Source: Leminorella richardii (lineage in GTDB: Bacteria; Pseudomonadota; Gammaproteobacteria; Enterobacterales; Enterobacteriaceae). From it: 64,000 nucleotides of DNA. The notes beneath the pieces are model-generated. The model saw only the letters and a list, made by a program, of their open reading frames with translations, was not told the DNA's origin and made no database searches. Shown piece by piece: positions 1 to 8,025 of the stretch. The stretch is from assembly GCF_900478135.1 (NCBI RefSeq), contig NZ_LS483470.1:985501-1049500 (forward strand), given 5' to 3'. The translations under genes were made by a program, and so were the position numbers. Within the stretch, counting starts at the first letter, position 1. Each line of letters opens with the position of its first letter.

Positions 1-1175
1 TTGGCAGCCCGATGGTGTGGTTTATCATCAGCGCCTTTATTATCTGTAAGGCGTTTGTGATTACCGGGCTGGGCAAGCGAATTGCCTATTTGCTGCTGAG
101 GAAATACGGCAAAAATACGCTGACCCTAGGCTATCTGATGATGGTCACTGACACTGTTCTGGCGCCAGCAACCGGTTCTAATATGTCTCGCTCAGGCGGC
201 ATTACTTACCCTATTTTTCGCAATATTGCCGAAGCGCTGGGTTCAACGCCTGAATCGGGCAGTCGCAGGATTGGCGCATATCTGACCATCCTGATGTATG
301 TGGTGTCGATGGGAACCTCATCGCTGTTTTTGACCGGTATGGCGACCAACTCGATTACCGTTTCTCTCGCCAACGAAATCATGGGCGTCAACCTTGAGTG
401 GATGGTCTGGTTTAAAGCCGCTATCGTTCCTGCCGGAATTATCCTGCTGACAGCGCCGCTTATCCTGTACAAGCTTTACGCTCCAGAGCTGAAAAAGATC
501 GATAACGTGGCGGAAATCGCCAATCAGGGGCTGTCAGAGCTTGGACCGATTAAGCGGGAAGAAAAGCTGCTGATGGTGTTCTTTGCGCTGGGCGTTCTGG
601 GATGGATGACCGGTTCGCTGACGGGCATTGCCTTTATTCCCGTCGGACTGGCGTTTTTGGCCTGTTTACTGCTGTTCAAAGTGCTGAGCTGGAACGACGT
701 GGTGAGCGAAAAGAGCGCCTGGCAGACCTTCGTGTGGTACGGCGCGTTCTACGGCGCGGCGGTAGCCCTTTCCAAAGGCGGCTTCTATGTTTATCTGGTC
801 GAGCTGATTAAAAACTATCTCGATCTTTCTCAGCTGAGTGAATTTAGCGCCCTGGGCGTACTGGTGTTTATCAGTCTGGCGGTGCGCTACTTCTTTGTCT
901 CTAACAGCGCGTTCGTGGTGTCGTTCTATCCAGTGCTGTTTACGCTGGGTATGACCACGCAGGCACATCCGATGTACGTGGCGCTTTCGTTGGCATTCTC
1001 TGCGGGTTACGGCGCGCTGCTCACCCACTACGGCAACGGCGCAGGAGTGTTCACCTTTTCTAGCGGATACGTGCCGCAAAAGACCTTCTGGCTGCTGGGT
1101 ACCATCATGGTGATTATCAACGTGCTGGTGTATTTCCTTATCGGCATACCGTACTGGAAGATGATCGGTATTTGA
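1..1175 (+). CDS. DASS/CitT-type anion transporter, 5' end cut by window
   Basis: The open frame already runs at the window edge (in frame from base 3), so the N-terminus lies outside; about 391 residues are visible of the usual 460-490. The protein is very hydrophobic, with about ten membrane segments. It carries the SNMSRSGG and TGMATNS stretches typical of divalent anion:sodium symporters (SLC13/CitT/TtdT family), which import dicarboxylates or tricarboxylates across the inner membrane. It lies 16 bp before a COG3964 deacylase gene on the same strand, so the two are probably co-transcribed and the carried anion may be the deacylase substrate or product. Family is confident; substrate is not. 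Confidence 0.85.
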   Translation, partial: GSPMVWFIISAFIICKAFVITGLGKRIAYLLLRKYGKNTLTLGYLMMVTDTVLAPATGSNMSRSGGITYPIFRNIAEALGSTPESGSRRIGAYLTILMYVVSMGTSSLFLTGMATNSITVSLANEIMGVNLEWMVWFKAAIVPAGIILLTAPLILYKLYAPELKKIDNVAEIANQGLSELGPIKREEKLLMVFFALGVLGWMTGSLTGIAFIPVGLAFLACLLLFKVLSWNDVVSEKSAWQTFVWYGAFYGAAVALSKGGFYVYLVELIKNYLDLSQLSEFSALGVLVFISLAVRYFFVSNSAFVVSFYPVLFTLGMTTQAHPMYVALSLAFSAGYGALLTHYGNGAGVFTFSSGYVPQKTFWLLGTIMVIINVLVYFLIGIPYWKMIGI

Positions 1176-1191
1176 TTCGCGGAGGCTGTGT

Positions 1192-2355
1192 ATGAAACTG
1201 GATCTTTTAATTAAAAATGGCCGCGTGGCAGACGTTGAGAGCGGCGCTTTTGTTGAGCGCAGCGTAGGCGTTGTCGGCGACAGGATTGTTGACTTGACGG
1301 CTCTGGGCGAGTTCGACGCCGAAACGACGATTGATGCGAATGGCGCACTGGTGCTGCCGGGGTTGATTGACTTTCACGCCCACGTTTTTCACGGCGGTAG
1401 TGCTATTAGCGTTAATCCAGACGTTGTGTGTCTGCCTAACGGGGTGACTAGTGTAGTGGATGCGGGCAGCAGCGGCTGGGCGAACTATCCGTCTTTCTAT
1501 AACGGGGTTATCACGCCGTCGACCGTCAAAATAAAAAGCTACCTCAACGTCGTTAACGTAGGGTTAGCGACGCTGGGCGGCGGTCCGACCGGCTATCTGG
1601 AAAACACCAATCCCGCCAACTATAACGCCGAAAGAATCAAAGCCACCTTTGAGCGCTACGGTGATAACCTGCTGGGGCTTAAGCTGCGCTATAGCAGAGA
1701 TATCGCTAAAGATAAGAACTACAGCGCCGACCCGTTCCATTCAACGCTGGCGCTGGCGAAATCGCTAAAGGTGCCGCTGTGTGTACACGTCACTGACTCT
1801 CTTATGGGAGCCGACGAGCTGGTTCACCACTTCAGAGAAGGGGACGTTTATGCCCACTGTTTCCACGGTACCGGCAACACGATCCTGAACCCATCGGGTC
1901 GCCTCTTTGACTCTGTAAAAGAGGCGAAGGCGCGGGGAGTGATTTTTGACTGCTCCAACGGCGTGGCGCACTTTGACTTTAGCGTCGCTCGCGCTGCGCT
2001 GGCGGAAGGGTTTATGCCTGATGTGATCAGTACCGATCTGACGACTAAAAACAGCCTGAGAACCAACAGGGTTTACAGCCTGCCGTTTGTGATGTCTAAG
2101 TATTACGCCATGGGAATGCCCCTAATGGATATCGTTCGAGCGGTAACGCAAACGCCTGCTCGGCTGATGCGAATGGCGGGTGAGATTGGAACGCTGGCGC
2201 CGGGCGCAAACGCCGATATTGCCATTGTAAAACTGCGCAGCGAAGCGGTGACGTTTGAAGATACCCGCGGAGAGTCCATGACCGGAGAGGCGTATTTCGA
2301 TAACTGCGCCACGGTGTGCAACGGTCAGATAGTTTATCGAAGATACCACTTCTGA
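1192..2355 (+). CDS. COG3964 amidohydrolase-superfamily deacetylase
   Basis: A 387-residue TIM-barrel metal hydrolase. Visible metal ligands are the HxH pair H62/H64 in the DFHAHVF motif, the probable carboxylated K164 (LGLKLRYS), H199, H222 in the YAHCFHG stretch, and D282 in the STDLT motif. This is the family often mislabelled dihydroorotase. Characterised COG3964 members hydrolyse acetyl esters of alpha-hydroxy acids such as acetyl-(R)-mandelate. The start ATG has GGAGG about 9 nt upstream, and the gene follows the transporter after 16 bp. A PrpR-type activator gene lies downstream on the same strand. Predicted role: cytoplasmic breakdown of an imported acylated acid. Exact substrate unknown. 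Confidence 0.85.
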   Translation: MKLDLLIKNGRVADVESGAFVERSVGVVGDRIVDLTALGEFDAETTIDANGALVLPGLIDFHAHVFHGGSAISVNPDVVCLPNGVTSVVDAGSSGWANYPSFYNGVITPSTVKIKSYLNVVNVGLATLGGGPTGYLENTNPANYNAERIKATFERYGDNLLGLKLRYSRDIAKDKNYSADPFHSTLALAKSLKVPLCVHVTDSLMGADELVHHFREGDVYAHCFHGTGNTILNPSGRLFDSVKEAKARGVIFDCSNGVAHFDFSVARAALAEGFMPDVISTDLTTKNSLRTNRVYSLPFVMSKYYAMGMPLMDIVRAVTQTPARLMRMAGEIGTLAPGANADIAIVKLRSEAVTFEDTRGESMTGEAYFDNCATVCNGQIVYRRYHF

Positions 2356-2368
2356 TAGGGCTTTAGAT

Positions 2369-2400
2369 GACGCCGCGACGCAATTCGCGGCGTCTCTTTC
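2369..2400 (+). terminator. Intrinsic terminator after the deacylase gene
   Basis: A 9-bp perfect stem (GACGCCGCG / CGCGGCGTC) with an 8-nt loop is followed by a pyrimidine-rich TCTTTCC tract. It lies 14 bp after the stop codon and separates the transporter-deacylase operon from the regulator gene. Confidence 0.75.
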
Positions 2401-2483
2401 CTATTTTCCCTTCTTGGCCAATCGCTTTGGGCGAAATGCAGTATCACACTTTTCACTCTCGCTCCTTAGCGAAGGCCGCTGAG

Positions 2484-2517
2484 ATGGTAGTATCTCTTTA
2501 ATGGTAGTATCTCTTTA
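2484..2517. repeat. Perfect 17-bp tandem duplication upstream of the regulator
   Basis: ATGGTAGTATCTCTTTA occurs twice head-to-tail without a gap (2484-2500 and 2501-2517), ending about 30 bp before the regulator start codon. It may be a recent slippage duplication or a duplicated binding site. Confidence 0.9.
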
Positions 2518-2549
2518 ACTGAAATCAGCAATGAGCGTGCGTGTTACCC

Positions 2550-4406
2550 ATGGGCAAAAATGAAATTGTCATATTTTCGGTATCGCTGAGAATCACTCAG
2601 CGCATTTCTACGCTGTTGGCTGAAAGAAAGTTGCAGATACCGGTGTATGAGCTGAGCTATTTCGACGTGCTCGACAAGGCGAATGAGCTTATTCGAAACG
2701 GGACAAAAATCATTATTAGCCGGGGCGGCACGGCAGAGCTGCTGAGGAATAACGTCAATATTCCCGTCGTTGAGATATCGCACAATTTCTATGGTATCTA
2801 CAGAACGATTCAGGAAGCGCGGGAGAAGTCGCATAAGATTGCGGCGGTCGGCTTTCCCCAGTTCTGTAACATGCTTAAGCACTACCAGAGCCTGACGAAC
2901 GAAGAATTTAAGATCTGTCAGGTGTATAACCACGCCGACATTGAGAATGTCATCAGGCAGCTGTCTGAAGAGAACTATCAGCTGGTCATCGGCGGGCTTA
3001 CCGTCGCGGAAAAGGCGAAGAAGTACGGCATGGGCGTTGTGATGGGGGATACCGACAATATCTCCATCGATCAGGCGCTGAACGAAGCCTTCAGCTTTTT
3101 AAAATATATCCGGCAGGAAAACGAAAAGCTGCTGATTTCTAACGCGGCGCTGAACCAAACCCGCGAAGGCATTATGTGTATTGATGAGTCAGGGGAAGTT
3201 ATTCGCATCAATGCTAAAGGAATAGACCTGTTTCGATGTAATACCGGAGATAATATTTTTCGAAAGCCTCACTTTGAGTCGATGTACAACGGCATTATCA
3301 ATGAGGTTGAGCTAAAAGATCGCCCGTTTGAGATTGGCGGTGAAACAGTCATTATCAACGTCAGGCACATCAAGAACCGCTCGAGCTTTTATTCGGTACT
3401 TACCGGGTATGCGATCGACGGCGTCCTGTCTCTTGGGGGGAAAGCCGGAGCCCGCCTGGCGTCAAAAAGCTTTCAGGCCAAGTACCGCTTTAGCGACATC
3501 GTAGGCTCATCAGAACCGTTGCAGCAGGCTATCGGTCTGGCAAAAACCTATGCCAAATTCGATTTTCCGGTGCACGTTTATGGCGAAACGGGCACCGGTA
3601 AAGAGCTGTTCGCCCAGAGTATACACAGCGAAAGCGAACGGCGCGGTGAACCCTTTATCGCCGTAAACTGCGCGGCGCTGCCGGAAAGCATTCTGGAGAG
3701 TGAACTTTTTGGCTATGTAGACGGGGCCTTTACCGGTACGCGCAAAGGGGGAAAGGTGGGCATCTTTGAGCTGGCCCGCAACGGTACAGTGTTTATTGAT
3801 GAAATCAGTGAGGCTCCACTTTCTGTACAAATTAAGCTGCTGCGCGTCTTGCAGGAAAAGTCGTTTACTCGTCTGGGTGGTGAAGCCCTCATTGAGACCG
3901 ATTTTCGGCTGATTACGGCAAGCAACAAGGATCTGCTGGCGCTGGTGCAGCGTAAAGAGTTTCGTGAAGACCTCTACTATCGGGTTAATGTGCTTAGCCT
4001 TGAACTGCCTAATCTTTCACAGCGGCGCGGTGACATTATTGAGATCGTCAATGCGTTGCTGGTTCAGCACGGGCGTTCGTTTACCTTTACCGACGATGCC
4101 GTTGGCTACCTCACAGAGAATGACTGGTCGGGGAACGTTCGCGAGCTTCAGGCTATTGTCTATCGGCTGCTGGTTTTATCGCCCAGTGAGACCATAGATC
4201 GGGACACCCTGTGTCGCTACGGCAACGCTGCGGGCGCAAAGGTTCAAGCTACGCCTCTTCTGGCGGGGGAAAGCGATCTGCTGAGAAAAAGTGAGGAGCG
4301 GCTGATTAAAGAAGTGATGACGATCACCGAAGGGGACAGGATTAAAGCTTCGGCCATACTGGGCATTAGCCCGTCGACGCTGTGGAGAAAAATCAAGTCG
4401 CTCTAA
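2550..4406 (+). CDS. PrpR-type sigma-54-dependent transcriptional activator
   Basis: About 618 residues. An N-terminal PrpR_N-like sensor (roughly 1-190) is followed by a short PAS-like linker and the AAA+ domain, with Walker A GETGTGKE near residue 345, ELFGY, a Walker B core TVFIDEI, and a C-terminal Fis-type helix-turn-helix (IKASAILGISPSTLWRKIKSL region). The sigma-54 contact loop reads GAFTGT near residue 392 instead of GAFTGA; E. coli PrpR has GAFTGS. I chose the ATG at 2550; a GTG at 2541 is the alternative, and neither has a strong ribosome site. It probably activates the upstream transporter-deacylase operon from a sigma-54 promoter outside the window, with a small carboxylate as likely ligand. 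Confidence 0.85.
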   Translation: MGKNEIVIFSVSLRITQRISTLLAERKLQIPVYELSYFDVLDKANELIRNGTKIIISRGGTAELLRNNVNIPVVEISHNFYGIYRTIQEAREKSHKIAAVGFPQFCNMLKHYQSLTNEEFKICQVYNHADIENVIRQLSEENYQLVIGGLTVAEKAKKYGMGVVMGDTDNISIDQALNEAFSFLKYIRQENEKLLISNAALNQTREGIMCIDESGEVIRINAKGIDLFRCNTGDNIFRKPHFESMYNGIINEVELKDRPFEIGGETVIINVRHIKNRSSFYSVLTGYAIDGVLSLGGKAGARLASKSFQAKYRFSDIVGSSEPLQQAIGLAKTYAKFDFPVHVYGETGTGKELFAQSIHSESERRGEPFIAVNCAALPESILESELFGYVDGAFTGTRKGGKVGIFELARNGTVFIDEISEAPLSVQIKLLRVLQEKSFTRLGGEALIETDFRLITASNKDLLALVQRKEFREDLYYRVNVLSLELPNLSQRRGDIIEIVNALLVQHGRSFTFTDDAVGYLTENDWSGNVRELQAIVYRLLVLSPSETIDRDTLCRYGNAAGAKVQATPLLAGESDLLRKSEERLIKEVMTITEGDRIKASAILGISPSTLWRKIKSL

Positions 4407-4414
4407 CTGAAACA

Positions 4415-4443
4415 AAAAAGCGCCGAGTTCGGCGCCTTTTTGT
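4415..4443. terminator. Bidirectional terminator between regulator and pheA
   Basis: The hairpin GCGCCGAGTTCGGCGC (4420-4435) is flanked by A-run and T-run on either side, so it can stop both the rightward regulator transcript and the leftward pheA transcript. The two genes converge here, 49 bp apart. Confidence 0.8.
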
Positions 4444-4455
4444 CGATTTTCGCTG

Positions 4456-5634
4456 TTATTTGTCTTCTTGTGGTGAGTCTTTTAGCGACACGGGCACGAC
4501 GTTTTCGCTCGGGAAGCACCCCAACACCTTGACTGACCGAGTGATAGGGCGCAGGTCTTCCAGAGCATTTTGCATCTCGATGGCATTCAGGTTGGCCTGA
4601 GTGTCGATATAAAACATCTCTTCCCAAGGATTGCCGTTAATCGGCCGTGACTCCAGCTTAGTCATCACAATATTGTGCTTACGCAGCACCAGAAGGGCCT
4701 CTACCAGCGCGCCGGACTGCTGCCCTGTCGCCATAATCAGGGTGGTTTTTGCCGGTATTTGCGCAGCCACTTCAATCGGTTTGCGCGCCACGACGATAAA
4801 GCGGGTGATGTTCTCTTTCTGGTTAGCCTGAATATGTTCCAGAACCTGAAGCTGATACAGCGCACCGCCCGGTTCACTGCCCACGGCGACCGCGTGCGGT
4901 GACTTCAGGCTGGCGACTTTTTCCATCGCCGCAGAGGTGCTTTCGCAGTACTCGATTTTCCACTCAGGGAATCCGCTGAGGTACTGAGTGCACTGCTGGA
5001 ACGGCTGCGGATGGCTGTAGAGCGTTGTGACCCGATCTAGCGATGTCTCGACGGCGCTGAGCAGGCAGTGATTAATAGGGTTAGTCAGTTCGCCGACGAT
5101 AAACAGGCTAGTGGACTGGAGAAGATCATAGACTTCGTTGATCGAGCCTGAGCTGGTGTTCTCAATCGGCAGTACACCGTAGTCTGCCTGACCTGTTTCA
5201 ACGAGCTTGAAGACATCGTCGAAACGACTACAGCCGCACTCCACGAGTCCGTCAAAGTGGCGCGCAGCGTACTGACGCGCGGCCAAGTGTGAGTAAGACC
5301 CTTTAGGGCCAAGAAAGGCGATTCTGGCGGTGCTGAGCTTGTCCTGATTGATAAACTGTTGAAGCAGCGCCTGCTGGGTCAGAACGGAGTCTTCAATGAT
5401 CAGCTGAAACACGCGGGTGATGTAGTGACCATCGAGGTGATGCTTTTTCCCTTCTTCAATCAGCCGATTTAGCAGGGCGCGTTCGCGCTCTTTATCGCGG
5501 ATTGGCTTATGGGATGCCTGTTTGGTTTTGGCCACGTCCAGCGCCAGACTGCGGCGCTGCGCCAGCAGTTCCAGCAGTTGCAGGTCGAGCGCGGTAATGC
5601 GTTCTCTGAGTCCAAGCAGCGGATTTTCGCTCAT
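4456..5634 (-). CDS. pheA: Bifunctional chorismate mutase / prephenate dehydratase
   Basis: 392 residues (E. coli PheA has 386). It converts chorismate to prephenate and then phenylpyruvate, the committed branch to phenylalanine, in the cytoplasm. Domains in order: AroQ chorismate mutase (about 1-90), prephenate dehydratase with the ENTSSGSIN active-site motif (about 105-285), and a C-terminal ACT domain with the ESRPI and GNPWEEMFY phenylalanine-binding motifs. It is preceded by the pheL leader and an attenuator, so expression falls when Phe-tRNA is charged. The frame is intact. Confidence 0.98.
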   Translation of the reverse strand: MSENPLLGLRERITALDLQLLELLAQRRSLALDVAKTKQASHKPIRDKERERALLNRLIEEGKKHHLDGHYITRVFQLIIEDSVLTQQALLQQFINQDKLSTARIAFLGPKGSYSHLAARQYAARHFDGLVECGCSRFDDVFKLVETGQADYGVLPIENTSSGSINEVYDLLQSTSLFIVGELTNPINHCLLSAVETSLDRVTTLYSHPQPFQQCTQYLSGFPEWKIEYCESTSAAMEKVASLKSPHAVAVGSEPGGALYQLQVLEHIQANQKENITRFIVVARKPIEVAAQIPAKTTLIMATGQQSGALVEALLVLRKHNIVMTKLESRPINGNPWEEMFYIDTQANLNAIEMQNALEDLRPITRSVKVLGCFPSENVVPVSLKDSPQEDK

Positions 5635-5668
5635 AACGTTGTGTCACCTGTTTTTTTGTTATTTGGTA

Positions 5669-5768
5669 TATACCCTAAATAATTCGAGTTGCATGACAAA
5701 ACGCCGATGGCGTTTTGAACAGCGCTTGCGCAGCCAACGCACAGGCAACTTGAAGTATGACGGGTATA
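5669..5768. repeat. 100-bp palindromic intergenic repeat (Yersinia/Serratia type)
   Basis: The element starts TATACCCTAAATAATTCGAG and ends with CAACTTGAAGTATGACGGG-TATA. The ends TATACCC/GGGTATA and TTCGAGTTGC/GCAACTTGAA are inverted repeats, and the core holds AAAACGCC-GAT-GGCGTTTT. Elements with these ends are widespread between genes in Yersinia, Serratia and relatives (they resemble the Yersinia palindromic miniature elements). It sits between the pheL attenuator and the pheA start, so it is transcribed in the pheA leader. Class naming is from memory. Confidence 0.7.
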
Positions 5769-5776
5769 AAGCATTC

Positions 5777-5805
5777 AATAAAAAAGCCCCCCTTTAGGGA
5801 GGCTT
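5777..5805 (-). terminator. pheA attenuator terminator
   Basis: On the minus strand AAGCCTCCC-TAAA-GGGGGGCTT forms a 9-bp stem (one G-T pair) followed by a run of Ts. The upstream GGGAGGC (plus-strand 5857-5863), just past the pheL stop, can pair with the GCCTCCC arm and act as the antiterminator. This is the classic attenuation layout. Confidence 0.85.
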
Positions 5806-5865
5806 TCGTGTTCGTCTTCGCTTTCTTTCTGCTCGCCTTGGAGCTACGGACGAAACGCCTCCCTG

Positions 5866-5913
5866 TCAGGGGTGGCTAAAAAAGAAAGCGAAGAAAAACG
5901 GCACTAAACGCAT
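5866..5913 (-). CDS. pheL: pheA leader peptide
   Basis: A 15-residue peptide, [15 protein letters not shown], with six phenylalanine codons in two FFF runs; E. coli PheL is [15 protein letters not shown]. Ribosome stalling at the Phe codons when Phe-tRNA is scarce frees the antiterminator and lets pheA be transcribed. An in-frame ATG four codons upstream (plus-strand 5923-5925) would give 19 residues. The AGGA before it is only two bases away, and it is 13 bases before the nearer ATG, so the start is not certain. The Phe run and stop position are. Confidence 0.93.
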   Translation of the reverse strand: [15 protein letters not shown]

Positions 5914-6072
5914 AATATGAAACATATCCTGAAGTAAAAAATCACCCCTAACTTAACCGCGGGCTTTCCGCTCTGTCAACCGATATTGTTTAAGTGGAAG
6001 AGAAAAGGGCGCAGAGAGGGTATTTTGTGGCGCCTGTTCGCGGCGGTGATGTAGAAAAATAGTGCCGAACCA

Positions 6073-6099
6073 ATAAAAAACGCGCCCCGCAGGGCGCGC
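6073..6099 (-). terminator. raiA terminator
   Basis: Stem CGCGCCC/GGGCGCG with a 4-nt loop, followed on the minus strand by TTTTTTATT, 25 bp after the raiA stop codon. Confidence 0.85.
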
Positions 6100-6123
6100 A
6101 ATATCAAAAAACAGAAACTGAAA

Positions 6124-6462
6124 TCAATCTTCTTGCAGCTGTTGCAGATTTGCTTCTTTCACACTGCCGTCAGCGCGGCGCGCTTCACCCTTGTGCTGCA
6201 CTTTGTTGAGCTGACGCTCCAGCTTCAGCAGCAGTTCATTGATCGCCGCATACATATCTTCGTGCTTGGCGCTGGCGACTAGCGGGCCGTTCGGCGTAGT
6301 TATCGTCGCGTCGGCAACGAACACTTTGGGTTCTTTAGAGAGAACGATGTGTGGATTAATTAACTGAACCTGCCATTTCTCCAGCTTTTTAAGACGGTCT
6401 TCGACGTGAGTGCGAATTGCCGGGGTAATATCCATTTGTTTGCTGGTGATATTTACTGTCAT
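6124..6462 (-). CDS. raiA: Ribosome-associated inhibitor / hibernation factor RaiA
   Basis: 112 residues, near-identical in outline to E. coli RaiA (YfiA, 113 aa): MTVNITSKQMDITPAIR start, a KLEKWQ segment, KHEDMYAAINELLLKLERQLNKVQHKGEAR core. It binds the ribosomal A and P sites in stationary phase or cold and blocks translation. The ATG at 6462 was chosen because AGAGGT lies 7-8 bp upstream; a longer reading would add eight residues absent from the family. As in E. coli it stands just before pheL-pheA on the same strand, with its own terminator. Confidence 0.96.
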   Translation of the reverse strand: MTVNITSKQMDITPAIRTHVEDRLKKLEKWQVQLINPHIVLSKEPKVFVADATITTPNGPLVASAKHEDMYAAINELLLKLERQLNKVQHKGEARRADGSVKEANLQQLQED

Positions 6463-7104
6463 ATAACTTACCTCTTTGTCAGTCAACTGCCGTCAGATTC
6501 AATTTTAGAATACCGTTCCGGCCAAACTATTATGTGATCAGGATCAATTTTTTCCTCACCCTGAAACAAAGATGGCAGAAGTGTGATAACCGTAATGATT
6601 TATGACTCTTCGCTTGTATATTCAGTATAGCTCAAGCAATATTATTCATTGTGTTGGACTTACAATTCTGTACAAAAGAGCAGCAACCCTTCCTTTTTTA
6701 ATCAATTATGTTTTTTCACGCTGGCCTGCCGTCTCGAAGGCCGACCTCAGGTATGAATTTTTCCAGTCATCATCGCTTGATTCACCGCTCAAAAACGCGA
6801 GGGTTGAAATGAGGTATGTGAGAGAGACTATCGACTTGATGAGGTTTTAGACGGAGGCGCCGTTTGCTCTTCAACAGGCTGACTATCACAAACCCTTTCT
6901 ACCGAACTGAGCAGTATATGAACAGAAGCGCGAGTCGCGGCACTCGGCGTGACTATTTATCTCGAGTTATCTCGTGCTGTCAAAGACTATTGTGTGGTAG
7001 GTATTTAAAATAAATTGCCATACAGTGCATTTTTAAATAATATGAAAATATCTATATTTTTTAAAATATTAGCTTTTGGAAAATCGTTTTCATAGGGAAT
7101 AAAA
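6463..7104. other. AT-rich intergenic stretch, no recognisable gene
   Basis: 642 bp upstream of raiA. A possible 82-codon frame (6602-6850, plus) has no family resemblance, no good ribosome site and unlike-gene composition, so I do not call it. The right part (6990-7100) is very AT-rich, with runs such as ATTTTTTAAAATATTAG, and probably holds the promoter of the secreted protein at 7105. In E. coli bamD lies upstream of raiA; here that link is broken. Confidence 0.6.
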
Positions 7105-7713
7105 ATGAAGAAAATAGTTACTCAGGCGTTGTTGTTGTTATTTTTGGCTCTAAACAGTACTTTTTCTTTTGCTGAAATAGCGTGTATTGACGCACAGACC
7201 CAATCAAAAATAGCTAAACCAGAGACGTTTCCAACGACGAATAAAAGCGTAGGGATTGCATGTGAATGGGAAGAGGGAAGTCAATCAGCCAAGTACCAAA
7301 GCGCTGCGCTGAATGACTATGATAACGCAGAAGATGTATCAATTAACACGCTATCTTTAGAAGACAGTAAAGGCATCGACGATGATTTATTAGGGGATAA
7401 TTTGGATAAAAACTACATTGCTAACGTTCCCTATCTAGTTAAAGATGCAAAAGGTGTTAAAAACAGCATAGAGCTATTTGAAATAAAAAGAACGAATAGC
7501 GGTGAGGTGCGGATATATCTCATTAATAAGAATACGCCCAGAATCACTTTTTCATGTTTAGATAAAAGCATAAATTATAAAAAGAATGAAGCTAGCCATA
7601 TTAGCGATATCCTGCTTTCAGATACTTGCCAAAAAGCCATGCAGGAATTCAACATACCGTTATCGAAAGAAGATATTAAAAACCTGGTAGTGACAAAAGG
7701 TTCTATTAATTAA
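7105..7713 (+). CDS. Secreted hypothetical protein in an AT-rich patch
   Basis: 202 residues. A clear Sec signal peptide (MKK, then a long Leu-rich core, SFSFAEIA) implies periplasmic location. The mature part has four cysteines (IACID, IACEW, FSCLD, DTCQK), enough for two disulfides, and is rich in Lys, Asn and Asp. AGGGAATAAAA before the ATG is a plausible ribosome site. Codon use is much more AT-rich than the neighbours (many AAA, ATA and TTA), which suggests recent transfer. I recognise no family. Confidence 0.75.
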   Translation: MKKIVTQALLLLFLALNSTFSFAEIACIDAQTQSKIAKPETFPTTNKSVGIACEWEEGSQSAKYQSAALNDYDNAEDVSINTLSLEDSKGIDDDLLGDNLDKNYIANVPYLVKDAKGVKNSIELFEIKRTNSGEVRIYLINKNTPRITFSCLDKSINYKKNEASHISDILLSDTCQKAMQEFNIPLSKEDIKNLVVTKGSIN

Positions 7714-8025
7714 CCTGTTTTATCGATGTAACATCAATAGGCAAAATGCACGCCTTGAGCTGACCGCTTCCGCAGTGGATGTGTGGCCTAGCGAGTAGAT
7801 ACCCAAGGGGATAACGGGAAGGACAGACTTGCAACAGCAAATCACTTCCCCTAACCTTGTAAAAAGTAAATTGTAAAAAGTAAAAAAACTCAATCAACAT
7901 GACTCGGGGTGCCCCGCTAACGCGCGGGCTGAGATATTACCCGTATTACCTGATCTGGATTATGCCAGCGTAGGGAAGTCGCCGCGTTCCAACGGGCAGC
8001 CTTCTTCACGCCGGTTGGGAGCTTT
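7714..8025. other. thiM upstream region
   Basis: 312 bp between the secreted orphan and thiM. The first 140 bp show nothing I can identify. Then come a 14-bp tandem duplication, TTGTAAAAAGTAAA at 7857-7870 and 7871-7884, the TPP riboswitch (7901-7979), and the thiM ribosome site GGGAG at about 8016. Confidence 0.7.
7901..7979 (+). promoter_or_regulatory. TPP riboswitch (THI element)
   Basis: The conserved THI-box blocks are present in order: GACTCGGGGTGCC, GGCTGAGA, ACCCG, ACCTGATCTGGATTATGCCA, GCGTAGGGA. The thiM start follows 46 bp later with no obvious terminator between, so control is probably translational, by masking the thiM ribosome site when thiamine pyrophosphate is bound, as in E. 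coli thiM. Confidence 0.96.

Noticed and set aside
6602..6850. 82-codon frame in the AT-rich gap upstream of raiA
   Set aside because: No good ribosome site, no homology I recognise, irregular composition; could be a remnant but not supportable.
7706..7900. 64-codon minus-strand frame before thiM
   Set aside because: Lies in the thiM control region and has no start signal or family.
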